Shown in pieces: positions 20,453 to 29,821 of a DNA stretch of 43,884 nucleotides. The stretch spans positions 1 through 43,884 of IMG/VR virus record IMGVR_UViG_3300045283_000058; one strand, 5' to 3'. The notes beneath the pieces are model-generated. The model searched no databases. It was given only the letters and a program-made list of their open reading frames with translations, and was not told the DNA's origin. The translations under genes were made by a program, and so were the position numbers. Each line of letters starts with the position of its first letter. Within the stretch, counting starts at the first letter, position 1. The DNA comes from a virus.

Positions 20453-22751
20453 CCGTACGCCAGCAGCGGTTGCGGAGTCGATTGCTGATGCGATCGCCTG
20501 GTTAAAATTCGTCAGCGAAGTCGAGAAGACGCAACGCACGCGCGAAGACGAAGACCTCGCCTTTCAATCGGCTGACGGTGCATGGCCGAGCGAGATCAAA
20601 GCCGCCCGTGGCCCGCAACCCGCCCGCGATGGACTCCCCGCCTCGCCGGCGCAGCCCATGATCTCAGTGGCGAGTCTGGACGAACCGATCGCCCTGACTG
20701 CCGCGCAAGAACGCAAAGCGCACCTGGGGATCACGATCCACGCGCTCTCCGAAGATGCGACCGACGACACGGCCGAAGTCCTGACCGGTCTGTACCGCAG
20801 CATCGAAACCGATTCGCGCGCACAGAATGTGCGGAGCTGGAGCTATCAACGCTCGCTCTGGGCTGGACGGGGCGCGTATCGCGTCGACAAAGTGTACGAC
20901 CCGCAAGGCGGGCACAAGTTCGATCAAAAGCTCGTCCTGAAGCGCATCCTCTATCAGTCGCAAGTCTTTTTGGATCCGTTCGCGCAGAATCCCGATTCGT
21001 GCGATGGGCTCCGAGCGATGGTGATCGAGGACGTGCCGCGATCCGTCTACAAGCGCAAGTACAAGAAATCGAAGATCGCAAAACTCGACGGCGAAGCCCT
21101 CCGCGAACTCGGTACCGAATTCCCCGAGTGGGTCAAAGCGAGCGACGAAGGCACCGACGACACCTGCACGATTCGGATCGCGGAAGATTGGCGCGTCGAG
21201 ATCACGGAACGCAAACTCGTGTTACTCGACGACGGATCCACCGCCTACGAGGACGAGATCCCATACGGTCGCAAGGCGCGAACCGGAACCGACGCGCGGT
21301 GGCGCTGGGAAGAAACCCGGAAAGTCTTCTGGCGTGTCATCAACTGCCAAGAGGAATTGGAACCCGAACAAGAGTGGGACGGCCAGTACATTCCGATCAT
21401 CCCCACGATCGGGCGTGAGCTCCAACCCGTCAAAGGGAAACGCGAATGGATGGGGATCGTTGCCAACGCTAAAGGCGCGGTTCGGCTGACGAACTACGCC
21501 GCGTCTGGTGCCGTGAAAATGGCGGCGCTCGAGCCACGAGCTCCGTGGCTCTACGATCCGAAACAGATCGAGAGCTTTGACAAATGGTGGGAGACCTCGA
21601 ATACGCGCGACTGGTGGGGACTCCCATATCACGCTGAAGTCGATGGACGGCAGATGCCGCCGCCAACCCGTGTGCAAGCGGATACCGGACGCCTCGGCCC
21701 GAACATGATGCTGTTGCAGATGGGTCGTGATTTCGTCCAGACCGCCACCGCCACATACGATCCTGCCCTCGGGAAGCAACCGACGGCGCACCGCTCGGGC
21801 CGCGCGATCGTCGCCTTGCAAGATCAGTCCGTCGAAGCGACGTCGCCGTATCTGGACAACCTCGCTACGGTATCCATGCCGTATGAAGCGATGGTGGTGC
21901 TGGATCTGATTCCGAAAGTGTACGATCGCCCAGGCCGGATCGCGCGCATTCTCGACGAGCAGGATCGTTCCTCGCTCGTGATGTTGAATGCGCCGTATCA
22001 ACTCAACCCGCAGACGAAACGCCCGCAGCCAATGCCGGAAGCGACGCCTGAGCAGACCCAGAATCCGCAGCATCCCGCGAAACACTACGACCTGAGCAAA
22101 GGCCGGTACGGAGTCAGCGTCCAGATCGGGAAAGCGCGGCCGTCTCGACTGGCCGAAGGATCAGATGCGCTCAGCAGTCTTATGCAGAGCGATCCGCAGC
22201 TCGTACCGATCCTCGGACCGGAGTGGGCACGCTTCCAAGATTTCCCTGGTGCGGATTCCGTGGCGCGATTGCTCACGAAGATGCGCGATCACACTATGCC
22301 ATGGCTGTCGGATCAACAGCAGCCGATGGACCCGCAACGGCTCGCCGCTGAGAATCAGCAACTCAAAGCGATGTTGCAGCAAGCCTCGCAGGAAAAAGCA
22401 GGGAAGGTGATCGAGAATCAGGGCAAAGCCGCGATCGCCCAGATTCAGGAAACCGCCGAGACGCAGCGAGCACGCGAAGCGAACGAGACGAAGCTGGCCG
22501 TCGCCGCGTTGGGCGCGAAATTCGAAACGCTCGCCAACGCCATGAATTTATTCATGGAAGAACGGGCACGGCTCGGATCGCAGCAGCACGACGCGCTGAT
22601 GGCCTCCGGTCAGCATCAATCGGATGCGATGTTGGCTGAATTGGATAATTCGCACTCGCTGGAGCAGGGCGCGCAGTCCGGCGAGCAAGCATTAGTGCAG
22701 GGTGCGCAGCCGCCACCCCCAGCGCCAACAAATGGATCGGGTGCCGCTTGA
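20445..22751 (+). CDS. portal protein (P22 gp1-like)
   Basis: A 768-residue portal, close to the 725 residues of P22 gp1. The core contains VKMAALEPRAPWLYD and RPGRIARILDEQDR, typical of the P22-portal family. The C-terminus (about 620-740) is a long Gln/Ala-rich coiled coil (QQLKAMLQQASQEK; AQIQETAETQRAREAN), like the P22 barrel. It forms the dodecameric DNA channel at one vertex and docks the terminase and the gp4-like ring. The position after TerL and before scaffold and coat fits the P22 order. Confidence 0.88.
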   Translation: MADRTPAAVAESIADAIAWLKFVSEVEKTQRTREDEDLAFQSADGAWPSEIKAARGPQPARDGLPASPAQPMISVASLDEPIALTAAQERKAHLGITIHALSEDATDDTAEVLTGLYRSIETDSRAQNVRSWSYQRSLWAGRGAYRVDKVYDPQGGHKFDQKLVLKRILYQSQVFLDPFAQNPDSCDGLRAMVIEDVPRSVYKRKYKKSKIAKLDGEALRELGTEFPEWVKASDEGTDDTCTIRIAEDWRVEITERKLVLLDDGSTAYEDEIPYGRKARTGTDARWRWEETRKVFWRVINCQEELEPEQEWDGQYIPIIPTIGRELQPVKGKREWMGIVANAKGAVRLTNYAASGAVKMAALEPRAPWLYDPKQIESFDKWWETSNTRDWWGLPYHAEVDGRQMPPPTRVQADTGRLGPNMMLLQMGRDFVQTATATYDPALGKQPTAHRSGRAIVALQDQSVEATSPYLDNLATVSMPYEAMVVLDLIPKVYDRPGRIARILDEQDRSSLVMLNAPYQLNPQTKRPQPMPEATPEQTQNPQHPAKHYDLSKGRYGVSVQIGKARPSRLAEGSDALSSLMQSDPQLVPILGPEWARFQDFPGADSVARLLTKMRDHTMPWLSDQQQPMDPQRLAAENQQLKAMLQQASQEKAGKVIENQGKAAIAQIQETAETQRAREANETKLAVAALGAKFETLANAMNLFMEERARLGSQQHDALMASGQHQSDAMLAELDNSHSLEQGAQSGEQALVQGAQPPPPAPTNGSGAA

Positions 22752-22817
22752 CAATTTGTTGGGCTGGGCGCACTATTAGCGGCGGTTATAATCTGACTCA
22801 CATCATAAGGACTTGAG

Positions 22818-23033
22818 TTGCCAGCCAAATCACAGGCGCAGGCGCGATTAATCGCCGCCGCTGAGCACGGCGCGACGTTTCCGAAGGCGAATTCCATCCG
22901 AGCGCACATGACGCATCAGCAGATGCACGACTTCGCCGCAACGCCCCGCAAAAACCTGCCTGCCCATGTTCCGAACCGGCATCCGCACCGGAATCTCGGC
23001 GGTTACCTTCATCCAGCAAAGAAATCGCGCTGA
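22818..23033 (+). CDS. small basic protein, DUF3008-like
   Basis: A 71-residue basic protein from TTG (MPAKSQAQARLIAAAEHG...), with MTHQQMHDFAATPRKNLPAHV. I recall this pattern (KSQAQ...DFA.T..K.LP) from small DUF3008-like proteins encoded beside phage portal or capsid genes. The sequence TATAAT at 22787-22792 upstream might be a -10 box. It overlaps the scaffold start by one base. Confidence 0.6.
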   Translation: MPAKSQAQARLIAAAEHGATFPKANSIRAHMTHQQMHDFAATPRKNLPAHVPNRHPHRNLGGYLHPAKKSR

Positions 23034-24052
23034 TGGCACCTGAAGCCGTCGAAGTCGTCGCGAATCCCGAAGCCGAACTCCCGATGGAGGAATTCTTCGA
23101 GCGCGGCAACAAGCGCGATCGCGGCGAAGACGTGCCTGAACTCCCCCGCGCTGGCAGCGATGCGGGTACCACCGACACCCCTCAGGTGGACGCTGCTGGG
23201 AACGCTGCCAGCGCCAAAGTCGACGAACCGCCGAAGCCCGACAAACGCACGCGCGAAGGTCGGAAAGCGTCGATCCAGCAAGAAATCGACGACCTGACGA
23301 CGCAGAAGCATTCCACGAAGCGCGAAGTCGAAGCCGCGCAGGCCGAACTCACGCGTCTGCGAGCGGAACGTGCCGCGCTCGAGAAGCCCGCCGACAAACC
23401 CGTCAATCGCGTGCAGGCTGCACCGGTCTATGACGGATCCGATCAGTCCGACCCGGAACCAAAGCTCGAGGACTTCAAGGATCATCCGAGCGGCGATGCC
23501 TACACGGCCTGGCTGCGGGCGACGTCGGCGTGGGAAGGTCGTAAATCCTATCGCGCGGAAGCCTATCGCAGTCAGGCCGATCTGACGTATCGCTCGCGCA
23601 CGATGAAGCTGCGCGAAAAGTTGGCGGTCTACGAAAAGAGCCATCCCGACTTCGGCAAATCGCTGCATCCGGTCGTGGCCGATATTCAGTTTTCCACGCC
23701 CGTGATGCGTGGCACACCGCTCGGCGATTTACTGATCGACTCTCCGTACACAGCAGAACTCTTGGAGCATTTTAGCGAGCACTTCGACGACTTTCAGCGC
23801 ATCTCCACGCTGCACCCGATCCTTGTGGGTCGGGAATTGGGGAAACTCGAGCATCGTATCGAATCTCGGACCGCCGCTGCTTCGTCTGGCCCAGCGTCGA
23901 AACCGATCCCTGTCAGTGCTGCGAAACCGCCGGTTAAGCCAGTCGGCAGTTCGCCCGTTGTCAGCGACGACGCTGAGGACGAAAGCGAGCTGTCCGTGGA
24001 AGAGTTTTTCCGCCGCGGTAACGCTCGCGATCGCCAACGCGCTCGTTCCTGA
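23033..24052 (+). CDS. scaffolding protein
   Basis: A 339-residue highly charged protein between portal and coat, the scaffold position. A coiled-coil region is at about 75-120 (GRKASIQQEIDDLTTQ...LTRLRAERAALEK) and the C-terminal half is helical. The same short motif closes both ends: EEFFERGNKRDR near residue 19 and EEFFRRGNARDR at the C-terminus. In P22 the scaffold C-terminus binds coat; two copies could mean two docking sites. Scaffold guides procapsid assembly and exits before packaging. Confidence 0.75.
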   Translation: MAPEAVEVVANPEAELPMEEFFERGNKRDRGEDVPELPRAGSDAGTTDTPQVDAAGNAASAKVDEPPKPDKRTREGRKASIQQEIDDLTTQKHSTKREVEAAQAELTRLRAERAALEKPADKPVNRVQAAPVYDGSDQSDPEPKLEDFKDHPSGDAYTAWLRATSAWEGRKSYRAEAYRSQADLTYRSRTMKLREKLAVYEKSHPDFGKSLHPVVADIQFSTPVMRGTPLGDLLIDSPYTAELLEHFSEHFDDFQRISTLHPILVGRELGKLEHRIESRTAAASSGPASKPIPVSAAKPPVKPVGSSPVVSDDAEDESELSVEEFFRRGNARDRQRARS

Positions 24053-24091
24053 CCCTGACGCGCCTAGTAGCGCGCAGGAAGGGATCCGAGC

Positions 24092-25336
24092 ATGGCCAAT
24101 ACGCTCGCCACCTCGCTGTGGACGACGAAAGAAACAGCGCGGTACTGGGTCAATGATCTAACGATCCTTGCGACCGGGAACATCAATCGAGAATACGACG
24201 ACCAGTACGTCATCGCCGGCGCGAAAGTCGGCAATACCGTCAACGCCCGTCTGCCGCAGCGCTACACCGTCACGGACGGTCAGGCGCTCCAGATCCAGGC
24301 GATCTACGACCAGACGGTCCCGATCACTCTCACCAATCAGAAGAACGTCGCCACGAGCTATTCGTCCGCACAGGCGACCACTGAACTCGATAGCATCCGT
24401 CAACGCTATGTGCAGCCGATGGCGGAAGCGCTCGCCAATGCGGCGGAGGTGCTGTTCTTCCAGTCGGTCTATCGCGACATCTACTCGTCGGTGGGCACGC
24501 CTGGGACGACGCCTGGATCGCAGACGCTGTATCTCCAGGCCGGCACGAAGCTGACCGACCTCGCCACACCGCTTCGTGGACGCAAAGCCTGTCTGGATCC
24601 GCTGGCGATGCAGACGCTCGCCGGCAGTTCCGCCACGCTGTTCAATCCGGCAGCGACCATCTCCGAGAACTACAAGATGGGGATGTTCGGCCGGCAGCAG
24701 CTTGGGATCGACGAGTGGTATCAGGATCCCGCGCGGCCGACCCACACGACGGGCACCTTCACCTCGTGCTCGCCGACGGTCAACGGCGCGAATCAGACGG
24801 GTTCCACGCTCAATACGCAGGCGTGGGCGTCTGGTGCGACGACGCTGAACAAAGGCGATGTGTTCACGATCGCCGGCGTCAACAGCATCAATCCGCTGAC
24901 GTATGCGAGCACGGGCCGGCTCCAGCAGTTCGTCGTGACCGCCACGACGTCGGATTCTGGCGGCAACATGACCGCGCTGCCCATCTCGCCGTCGATCATC
25001 ACGTCAGGGCAGTTGCAGACGGTGGATGCGTCGCCGGCCTCCGGTGCGGTGATCACGGTGCTTGGTGCGACCTCCGCGACGAGCGGCACACTCGCCACGA
25101 CGACCTCGCCGATCGGGTTTGTCTATCATCCCGATTTCGCGACGTTCGTCATGGCCGACATGATCAAGCCGGGAGGTGGAGCGGAATTCCAGACTGTCCG
25201 GTCGAAAGCGCTCGGCTTCAGTTTCCGATTCGTCGAGCAGTATCAGATCGCCACGGATCAGAATCCGAACCGCATGGACTTCCTTGCGGGGGCGGCCACT
25301 CTACAGGCGCGGCTCGCGTGCCGCGTGTGGGGGTAA
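24092..25336 (+). CDS. major capsid protein (P22 coat-like)
   Basis: A 414-residue coat protein. The N-terminus (TARYWVNDLTILATGNIN) and the segment DGQALQIQAIYDQTVPITL match the P22-coat family (HK97 fold). An inserted beta-rich region at about 200-320 (TFTSCSPTVNGANQTG...SGTLATTTSPIG) corresponds to the P22 insertion domain. GGAAGGG precedes the ATG. It forms the icosahedral shell with the neighbouring scaffold and portal. Confidence 0.88.
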   Translation: MANTLATSLWTTKETARYWVNDLTILATGNINREYDDQYVIAGAKVGNTVNARLPQRYTVTDGQALQIQAIYDQTVPITLTNQKNVATSYSSAQATTELDSIRQRYVQPMAEALANAAEVLFFQSVYRDIYSSVGTPGTTPGSQTLYLQAGTKLTDLATPLRGRKACLDPLAMQTLAGSSATLFNPAATISENYKMGMFGRQQLGIDEWYQDPARPTHTTGTFTSCSPTVNGANQTGSTLNTQAWASGATTLNKGDVFTIAGVNSINPLTYASTGRLQQFVVTATTSDSGGNMTALPISPSIITSGQLQTVDASPASGAVITVLGATSATSGTLATTTSPIGFVYHPDFATFVMADMIKPGGGAEFQTVRSKALGFSFRFVEQYQIATDQNPNRMDFLAGAATLQARLACRVWG

Positions 25337-25342
25337 TCAGCC

Positions 25343-25975
25343 ATGGCACTCGCAACCACAACCCTCAGCACGGCCGTTGCGGCCACGGATACCACGATCG
25401 TCGTCGCTTCGGCGACCTCGGTGGCGGCTGGTCGAGTGGTACTTATCGATCAGGAAACGATGCAGGTCGCGACGGGTTACGTCAGCGGCACCACGGTTCC
25501 GGTTCTCCGCGGACGGGACGGCACCGTCACGGCAGCGCACAAAGTCACGGCGAACGTGACGCACGGACTCGCCTCGGACTTCTCCTTGCCAGCGGCGCAG
25601 ACCAGCGTCACCTATCCGCTGATTCGGTCACGACAGATCATCTCCATCACGGCGACCAGCACCTTGACGCTGCCGCCGAGCGGGGAAGATCTGATGGTCA
25701 TTCTCAACGGCACGAGCGTGATCACGCTGACCATCCCAGTGCCGACGAAGGACATGGACGGCTGCGAACTGTCAATCGTCGCCAACGGTGTGGCGGCGCA
25801 TCTCTTGACGTTCACGGGCGGACTCTCCGGTGCGGGCAGCAACTACGACGTGATCACGATCAACGCCACCGCTCCGGCCGCCTTCAAGGTGGTCGCCTGT
25901 AACGGTCTGTGGCTGGTCTATTGCGGCCCCGCCATGGGCGGGACCGTCACCAACATCATCGGTTCGATCGCGTAA
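25343..25975 (+). CDS. head decoration-like structural protein
   Basis: A 210-residue beta-rich, Thr/Val-rich protein. Residues about 5-75 (TIVVASATSVAAGRVVLID; PVLRGRDGTVTAAHK) form a domain that recurs in the gene at 26707. The C-terminal half (LPPSGEDLMVILNGTS; LLTFTGGLSGAG) looks like a separate beta-sandwich. Coming right after coat, it is probably displayed on or in the capsid. Confidence 0.6.
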   Translation: MALATTTLSTAVAATDTTIVVASATSVAAGRVVLIDQETMQVATGYVSGTTVPVLRGRDGTVTAAHKVTANVTHGLASDFSLPAAQTSVTYPLIRSRQIISITATSTLTLPPSGEDLMVILNGTSVITLTIPVPTKDMDGCELSIVANGVAAHLLTFTGGLSGAGSNYDVITINATAPAAFKVVACNGLWLVYCGPAMGGTVTNIIGSIA

Positions 25976-25987
25976 GGGAGCATATAC

Positions 25988-26707
25988 ATGGCTACTGCAC
26001 GCTTACTCCCCACGCGCAATGCCGACGGATCCGCCGTTGTCACCCCGAGTCGTACCGGCCCCTATGGCGAAAACTATGGGCTTCCGCTGGGCGCCGGCAA
26101 CTGGGTCTTCGCCGATGAAGGCTCGTACTACGTCGGCAATAACGCCACGCTGGCGACGGGTATCGCCGGACATGCGGCACCCGTCGTTGCGGACACCGAC
26201 ACGAAGGCGCTCTTTCACCTGTTCAACGGCTCGACGAAGAACGTGGTGATGGACTACCTGTTCACCGAACTGACGAACGCGGGCACCGCTGGCACGATCA
26301 CCTACACGGTGGCCTACGTTGATCAGAAAGGCACGACCGCGCTGACCTCTGGCGGCACGACCATCACGCCCGTCTCATGCCTCAGTGGTGGCGGCGCCAT
26401 CCCGACTGGCATCGTGACGACGTTTGGCGCGTGCGTGACGGCCATGACCTCCAGCGTCAAAGTGGGCCAGCAGATCGCGCGCGAAGTGATCCCGGTCGTG
26501 CAGGACACGCTGCTCGTGAAATTCGGCGCCGTCAGCGGTCAGGCGCACTCCGCGCTGACAACGGCTGGAACGGCGACCAATCATCTGGTGCAGCTCTTCG
26601 CGCCGATCGTGATTGCCCCTGGTGGGAATCTGAACATTGCGCACATCAGCCCCTCACAGTCCGGTGCGCGTAGCTATCAGGTCTCCTTCGGATTCTGGGT
26701 TCGCTAA
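25988..26707 (+). CDS. virion structural protein
   Basis: A 239-residue beta-rich protein (GENYGLPLGAGNWVFADEG; VVMDYLFTELTNAG) with few charges, as in capsid decoration or fibre domains. AAGGGAG precedes the start. It lies in the head cluster and overlaps the next gene by one base. Family not recognised. Confidence 0.6.
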   Translation: MATARLLPTRNADGSAVVTPSRTGPYGENYGLPLGAGNWVFADEGSYYVGNNATLATGIAGHAAPVVADTDTKALFHLFNGSTKNVVMDYLFTELTNAGTAGTITYTVAYVDQKGTTALTSGGTTITPVSCLSGGGAIPTGIVTTFGACVTAMTSSVKVGQQIAREVIPVVQDTLLVKFGAVSGQAHSALTTAGTATNHLVQLFAPIVIAPGGNLNIAHISPSQSGARSYQVSFGFWVR

Positions 26708-27162
26708 TGGCGAATGCGACAGTCTCGCTGAGCACGACGACGTTCTCGAACACCGTGGAACCCGCAGACTCGCGCGTCATTTTGGCCAGCACGTCGGGCA
26801 TCACGCCCGGCGTGCGGCTCTATGTCGATCGCGAACTGATGGCCGTCGATCGACTCACGGGCATCGGCAATGAAGCGGTGGTATTGCGCGGGATTGAAGG
26901 AACGGCGGCATCGCGACACGCCACGAACAGCACGATCTACATCGGACGTGGGGATCAATTCTACTCCAGCGATCCGATAGGTCTGCCGCCAGCCATCCTG
27001 CCCGTGTATCCGTACATCAACGTCTTGACTGGCGTGGTGTGGGTCGCACAGGGGGATGAAGTCGGCGCAGGGAATGCGGGTCGCATCTGGGCACCGATCA
27101 CGTTAGCGATGGCACGCGATGGGGTCGGAGCCTATCAGGTGACGACGACGACGCCAAGCTAA
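26707..27162 (+). CDS. structural protein paralogous to the 25343 gene
   Basis: A 151-residue protein. Its first 80 residues (RVILASTSGITPGVRLYVD, AVVLRGIEGTAASRH) align with the N-terminal domain of the 25343 product (LRGRDGT...H). The tail ends (ILPVYPYINVLTGVVWVAQG) differ. The pair probably arose by duplication and may occupy related sites on the head. Confidence 0.6.
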   Translation: MANATVSLSTTTFSNTVEPADSRVILASTSGITPGVRLYVDRELMAVDRLTGIGNEAVVLRGIEGTAASRHATNSTIYIGRGDQFYSSDPIGLPPAILPVYPYINVLTGVVWVAQGDEVGAGNAGRIWAPITLAMARDGVGAYQVTTTTPS

Positions 27163-27171
27163 GGAGCAGGC

Positions 27172-27615
27172 ATGACTCAATTCGCAGACGGGGAGGCGGG
27201 CGGCGCAATCGACCCGACTCGAAACCTCAACTTTGGCAGCATCGACTGCGCCAACATTCAGGTATCAACGCCGACGGGCACGTTCGGCTATGCCACAGGC
27301 GCGGGCGGCGTCGTGACGCAGGCGACGAGCAAATCGACCGGCGTCACGCTCAACACCAATTGCGGAAAGATCACGATGAGCGGCGCCGCACTCTCAAACG
27401 GCGTCGTCGTGTCCTTCACGCTCACCAACAGCGCGATCAGTATCGGCGATCTGCTGATCCTGAATCACGTCTCGGCCGGTACGGTCGGGGCGTATCTGCT
27501 CAATGCGCAGTGTACGAACGGATCCGCCCTGATCAGCGTGACGAACATCTCGGCCGGCTCGCTGAGTGAAGCGATCGTGATCGCGTTCGCCGTCTTCGAT
27601 GGCGTGGTTTCGTAA
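27172..27615 (+). CDS. phage structural protein of the GYATGAGGxVTQ type
   Basis: A 147-residue protein with a pattern I remember from many phage virion proteins: GTFGYATGAGGVVTQATSK, TLNTNCGKITMSGAAL, SFTLTNSAI, LNHVSAGTVGAYLLNAQ, NISAGSLSEAIVIAFAV. It folds as a beta-sandwich and is often annotated as capsid decoration or fibre. GGAG precedes the start. Confidence 0.75.
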   Translation: MTQFADGEAGGAIDPTRNLNFGSIDCANIQVSTPTGTFGYATGAGGVVTQATSKSTGVTLNTNCGKITMSGAALSNGVVVSFTLTNSAISIGDLLILNHVSAGTVGAYLLNAQCTNGSALISVTNISAGSLSEAIVIAFAVFDGVVS

Positions 27616-27631
27616 TACAGGGAGAAGAACG

Positions 27632-28240
27632 ATGCCGATGGTTATTGCGCCGGAAAGTGCTTGGGGGAAAGAACTCGCCAAGTGGAATACCCCACGCAAT
27701 GAGGCGATCAAGGATGCGAACGGAGATGAGATCCTCGATGACATCACGCGCCAGCGCATCATGGGAATGGGCTGTATAGGGATCGAGCGCTATCCCAAGA
27801 TGCTCTACAAAGCGCAGAAGAACATGCACGGCAAGGTGCTGTGCATGGACATCAACCCGCCGGGCTATCTGTTCCCCGATGAACGCGCGTATGACCGCGC
27901 CTGTCAGGAAGTCGACGCCTTCAATCGTCGGTGCTATCGAGTCGTTCGCAACGATGAGGAGTATGAGAAGGCGAAGCATGATGGCTGGTGCGACGATCCG
28001 ACCTCCGCACTCCATGCGCATGAACTCTGCGAGCAGGCGATCGCGAACGCCGCAGCCGAAGCCAACTTCTCCGTACGCGGGATGTCACGGAAAGCGCGGG
28101 AGGAATTCGCAGCGGCAGGGGCCGAAACCTCGCAGCATGTGACGGATGTGGCCGGAGTTCCCAAAGCGCGCCGAGGACGTCCGCGCAAAGCGCAACCCGT
28201 CGTCGCTGATGAAGCGCAGCACGCGATCGACACCGAGTAG
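27632..28240 (+). CDS. hypothetical virion-cluster protein
   Basis: A 202-residue charged protein (MPMVIAPESAWGKELAKW...). It begins at the ATG after GGGAGAAG. The C-terminus is a basic tail (KARRGRPRKAQPV) like an AT-hook. It may be a minor head protein contacting DNA. Confidence 0.55.
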   Translation: MPMVIAPESAWGKELAKWNTPRNEAIKDANGDEILDDITRQRIMGMGCIGIERYPKMLYKAQKNMHGKVLCMDINPPGYLFPDERAYDRACQEVDAFNRRCYRVVRNDEEYEKAKHDGWCDDPTSALHAHELCEQAIANAAAEANFSVRGMSRKAREEFAAAGAETSQHVTDVAGVPKARRGRPRKAQPVVADEAQHAIDTE

Positions 28241-28244
28241 CGTC

Positions 28245-28544
28245 ATGGACGAATATCCGAAGTTTGTCAACGGCTGGATCGTTCCTGATCGACAGACGGA
28301 AGACGCCTTCCTCGCTGGCACGATTCAGCCGCCGACCCTGCCGCACTCCGCACAGCCGAATGATCACAAGCCGATCATTCCCTCCATCGGCGCCTTGCCG
28401 AAGAAGGCTGAGCCCGCCATGCGTGCTCGCACTCCGATCGCCTCGCAACATCCGCGCGCCAAGACGCGCGCCAAATCGCAGCGAGCGCGCCCGCGCCGGC
28501 CGGTCAAAACGAGGCGCGGCAAGAAAAAGTCGGTGAAGCGGTGA
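28245..28544 (+). CDS. hypothetical protein with very basic tail
   Basis: A 99-residue protein. The first 45 residues form a small domain (MDEYPKFVNGWIVPDRQ...); the last 45 are Arg/Lys/Pro-rich (RARPRRPVKTRRGKKK), probably bound to DNA or a negatively charged partner inside the head. It overlaps the next gene by four bases. Confidence 0.55.
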   Translation: MDEYPKFVNGWIVPDRQTEDAFLAGTIQPPTLPHSAQPNDHKPIIPSIGALPKKAEPAMRARTPIASQHPRAKTRAKSQRARPRRPVKTRRGKKKSVKR

Positions 28545-29071
28545 TTGAAGACCTCCAGTACGGCGACGCCTCCCTCGGCAAACGCCTGTACATGGCGCAC
28601 GCCATTGTGACGGCACCGGTCATCTACAGCACGGCCGCCGGGACAGGTGGGCCGTTGCTGTGGAATGGCTCCAAGACGGTGCTGGCGCGCATCGTGGGCG
28701 TGGGCTGGGGCATCACGACGGCATCTGGTGCGGCTGGCGCGCTCGGCATCACGGGCGCCACAGGCCAGACAGCCGCACCGAGTAGCACGACCGCAATCGA
28801 CAGCACGACCAATCTCTACATCGGGGCGCCAGTTTCGAGTTGCACGCCCTACCGGATCGGTACGCCGACGAATGCGGGAACGTTCTTTTTCCCGTTCGCC
28901 AGCATCGGCACGACCGCAGTCACCGCAGAGCCTCCGCAGGCGAGCTGGATCCGCCTGGATCGGATGATCACCGTGGCGCCGGGTTCGTGGGCGTCGGTCT
29001 CGGCTTCGGCCACCCTGACCTCCGCCGTGATGCAGATTTCGCTCGTGTGGGAAGAAATCCCGTTGTCGTGA
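28541..29071 (+). CDS. virion structural protein
   Basis: A 176-residue Gly/Thr-rich beta protein from GTG (MIEDLQYGDASLGKRLYM...). It has a hydrophobic low-complexity centre (GAAGALGITGATGQTAAPSS) and ends in strands. Located between head and connector genes, it is likely a minor capsid or head-completion protein. Confidence 0.6.
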   Translation: MIEDLQYGDASLGKRLYMAHAIVTAPVIYSTAAGTGGPLLWNGSKTVLARIVGVGWGITTASGAAGALGITGATGQTAAPSSTTAIDSTTNLYIGAPVSSCTPYRIGTPTNAGTFFFPFASIGTTAVTAEPPQASWIRLDRMITVAPGSWASVSASATLTSAVMQISLVWEEIPLS

Positions 29072-29077
29072 GCCTCC

Positions 29078-29821
29078 ATGACCGTTGCCGATCTCATCAC
29101 GGCCAGTTTCCGACGCGTCAACGTTATTCAGGCGAACGAAACTCCTGCGCCTGAAGACATGGCGGATGGCTTCATCCGCTTCAAGATGATGCTCGGGAGT
29201 TGGCGACTGCAACGCAATACGATCCCGTTCATTCAGCGCACGACGTTCACAATCTCCTCCACCAAGGGTACGGCCACGAATCCGTACACGGTCGGGACCG
29301 GTGGCGATGTCAGCACGCCGCGGCCACCGCAGCCGAACGAACTCGTCTGGAAATTTCAGGACACCAGCGTGTCGCCGACGATGGAATATCGCCTGCATTC
29401 CATCACCGACAAAGAGTACCAAGCGATTCCGCAGAAGAACCTCACAAGCCCGTTTCCGCAGCAGGCGTACTACAACCCGACCTATAGCGGGAGCCTCGGT
29501 AGTCTCCATCTGTTTCCAGTGGCGACCGGATCGAACCTGCAAGGCGTGCTCTACGCGCCGGCCTCCATTCAAGATCCTGCCGCGACAAGCACGACGCTCG
29601 TGGTGCCTGACGGCTACGAACTCGCCCTGATGGACAACCTCGCTGTTCTGATGTGGCCTGAATGGCGCGAAGGGCAACCGATTGATCCGATGCTGTTCGC
29701 CAGCGCGAAAAGCGGCAAGGACTGGATCAAGACCGCAAACGTGCGGCCCGTGGAGCTCATCACGGATCTGGCCTCCGTCATGTACGACATCAACAGCGAT
29801 ACGAACGTGGCGGCGCCCTAA
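29078..29821 (+). CDS. head-tail connector, P22 gp4-like
   Basis: A 247-residue protein with the gp4 pattern: MTVADLITASFRRVNVIQ, MLGSWRLQRNTIPF, ELVWKFQD, YELALMDNLAVLMWPEWREG. P22 gp4 forms the ring under the portal and starts closing the packaged head. The next gene is the gp10-like partner, as in P22. Confidence 0.85.
   Translation: MTVADLITASFRRVNVIQANETPAPEDMADGFIRFKMMLGSWRLQRNTIPFIQRTTFTISSTKGTATNPYTVGTGGDVSTPRPPQPNELVWKFQDTSVSPTMEYRLHSITDKEYQAIPQKNLTSPFPQQAYYNPTYSGSLGSLHLFPVATGSNLQGVLYAPASIQDPAATSTTLVVPDGYELALMDNLAVLMWPEWREGQPIDPMLFASAKSGKDWIKTANVRPVELITDLASVMYDINSDTNVAAP

Noticed and set aside
22748-22792. TTGACA and TATAAT upstream of the DUF3008-like gene as a promoter
   Set aside because: The two boxes are 33 bases apart, far from the 16-18 needed, and TTGACA overlaps the portal stop.
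24715-25902. 395-codon rightward ORF
   Set aside because: Lies out of frame over the coat and decoration genes; His/Arg/Asp-rich shadow.
28364-29677. 437-codon leftward ORF
   Set aside because: Antisense to structural genes in the head-tail cluster; Arg-rich shadow without motif.
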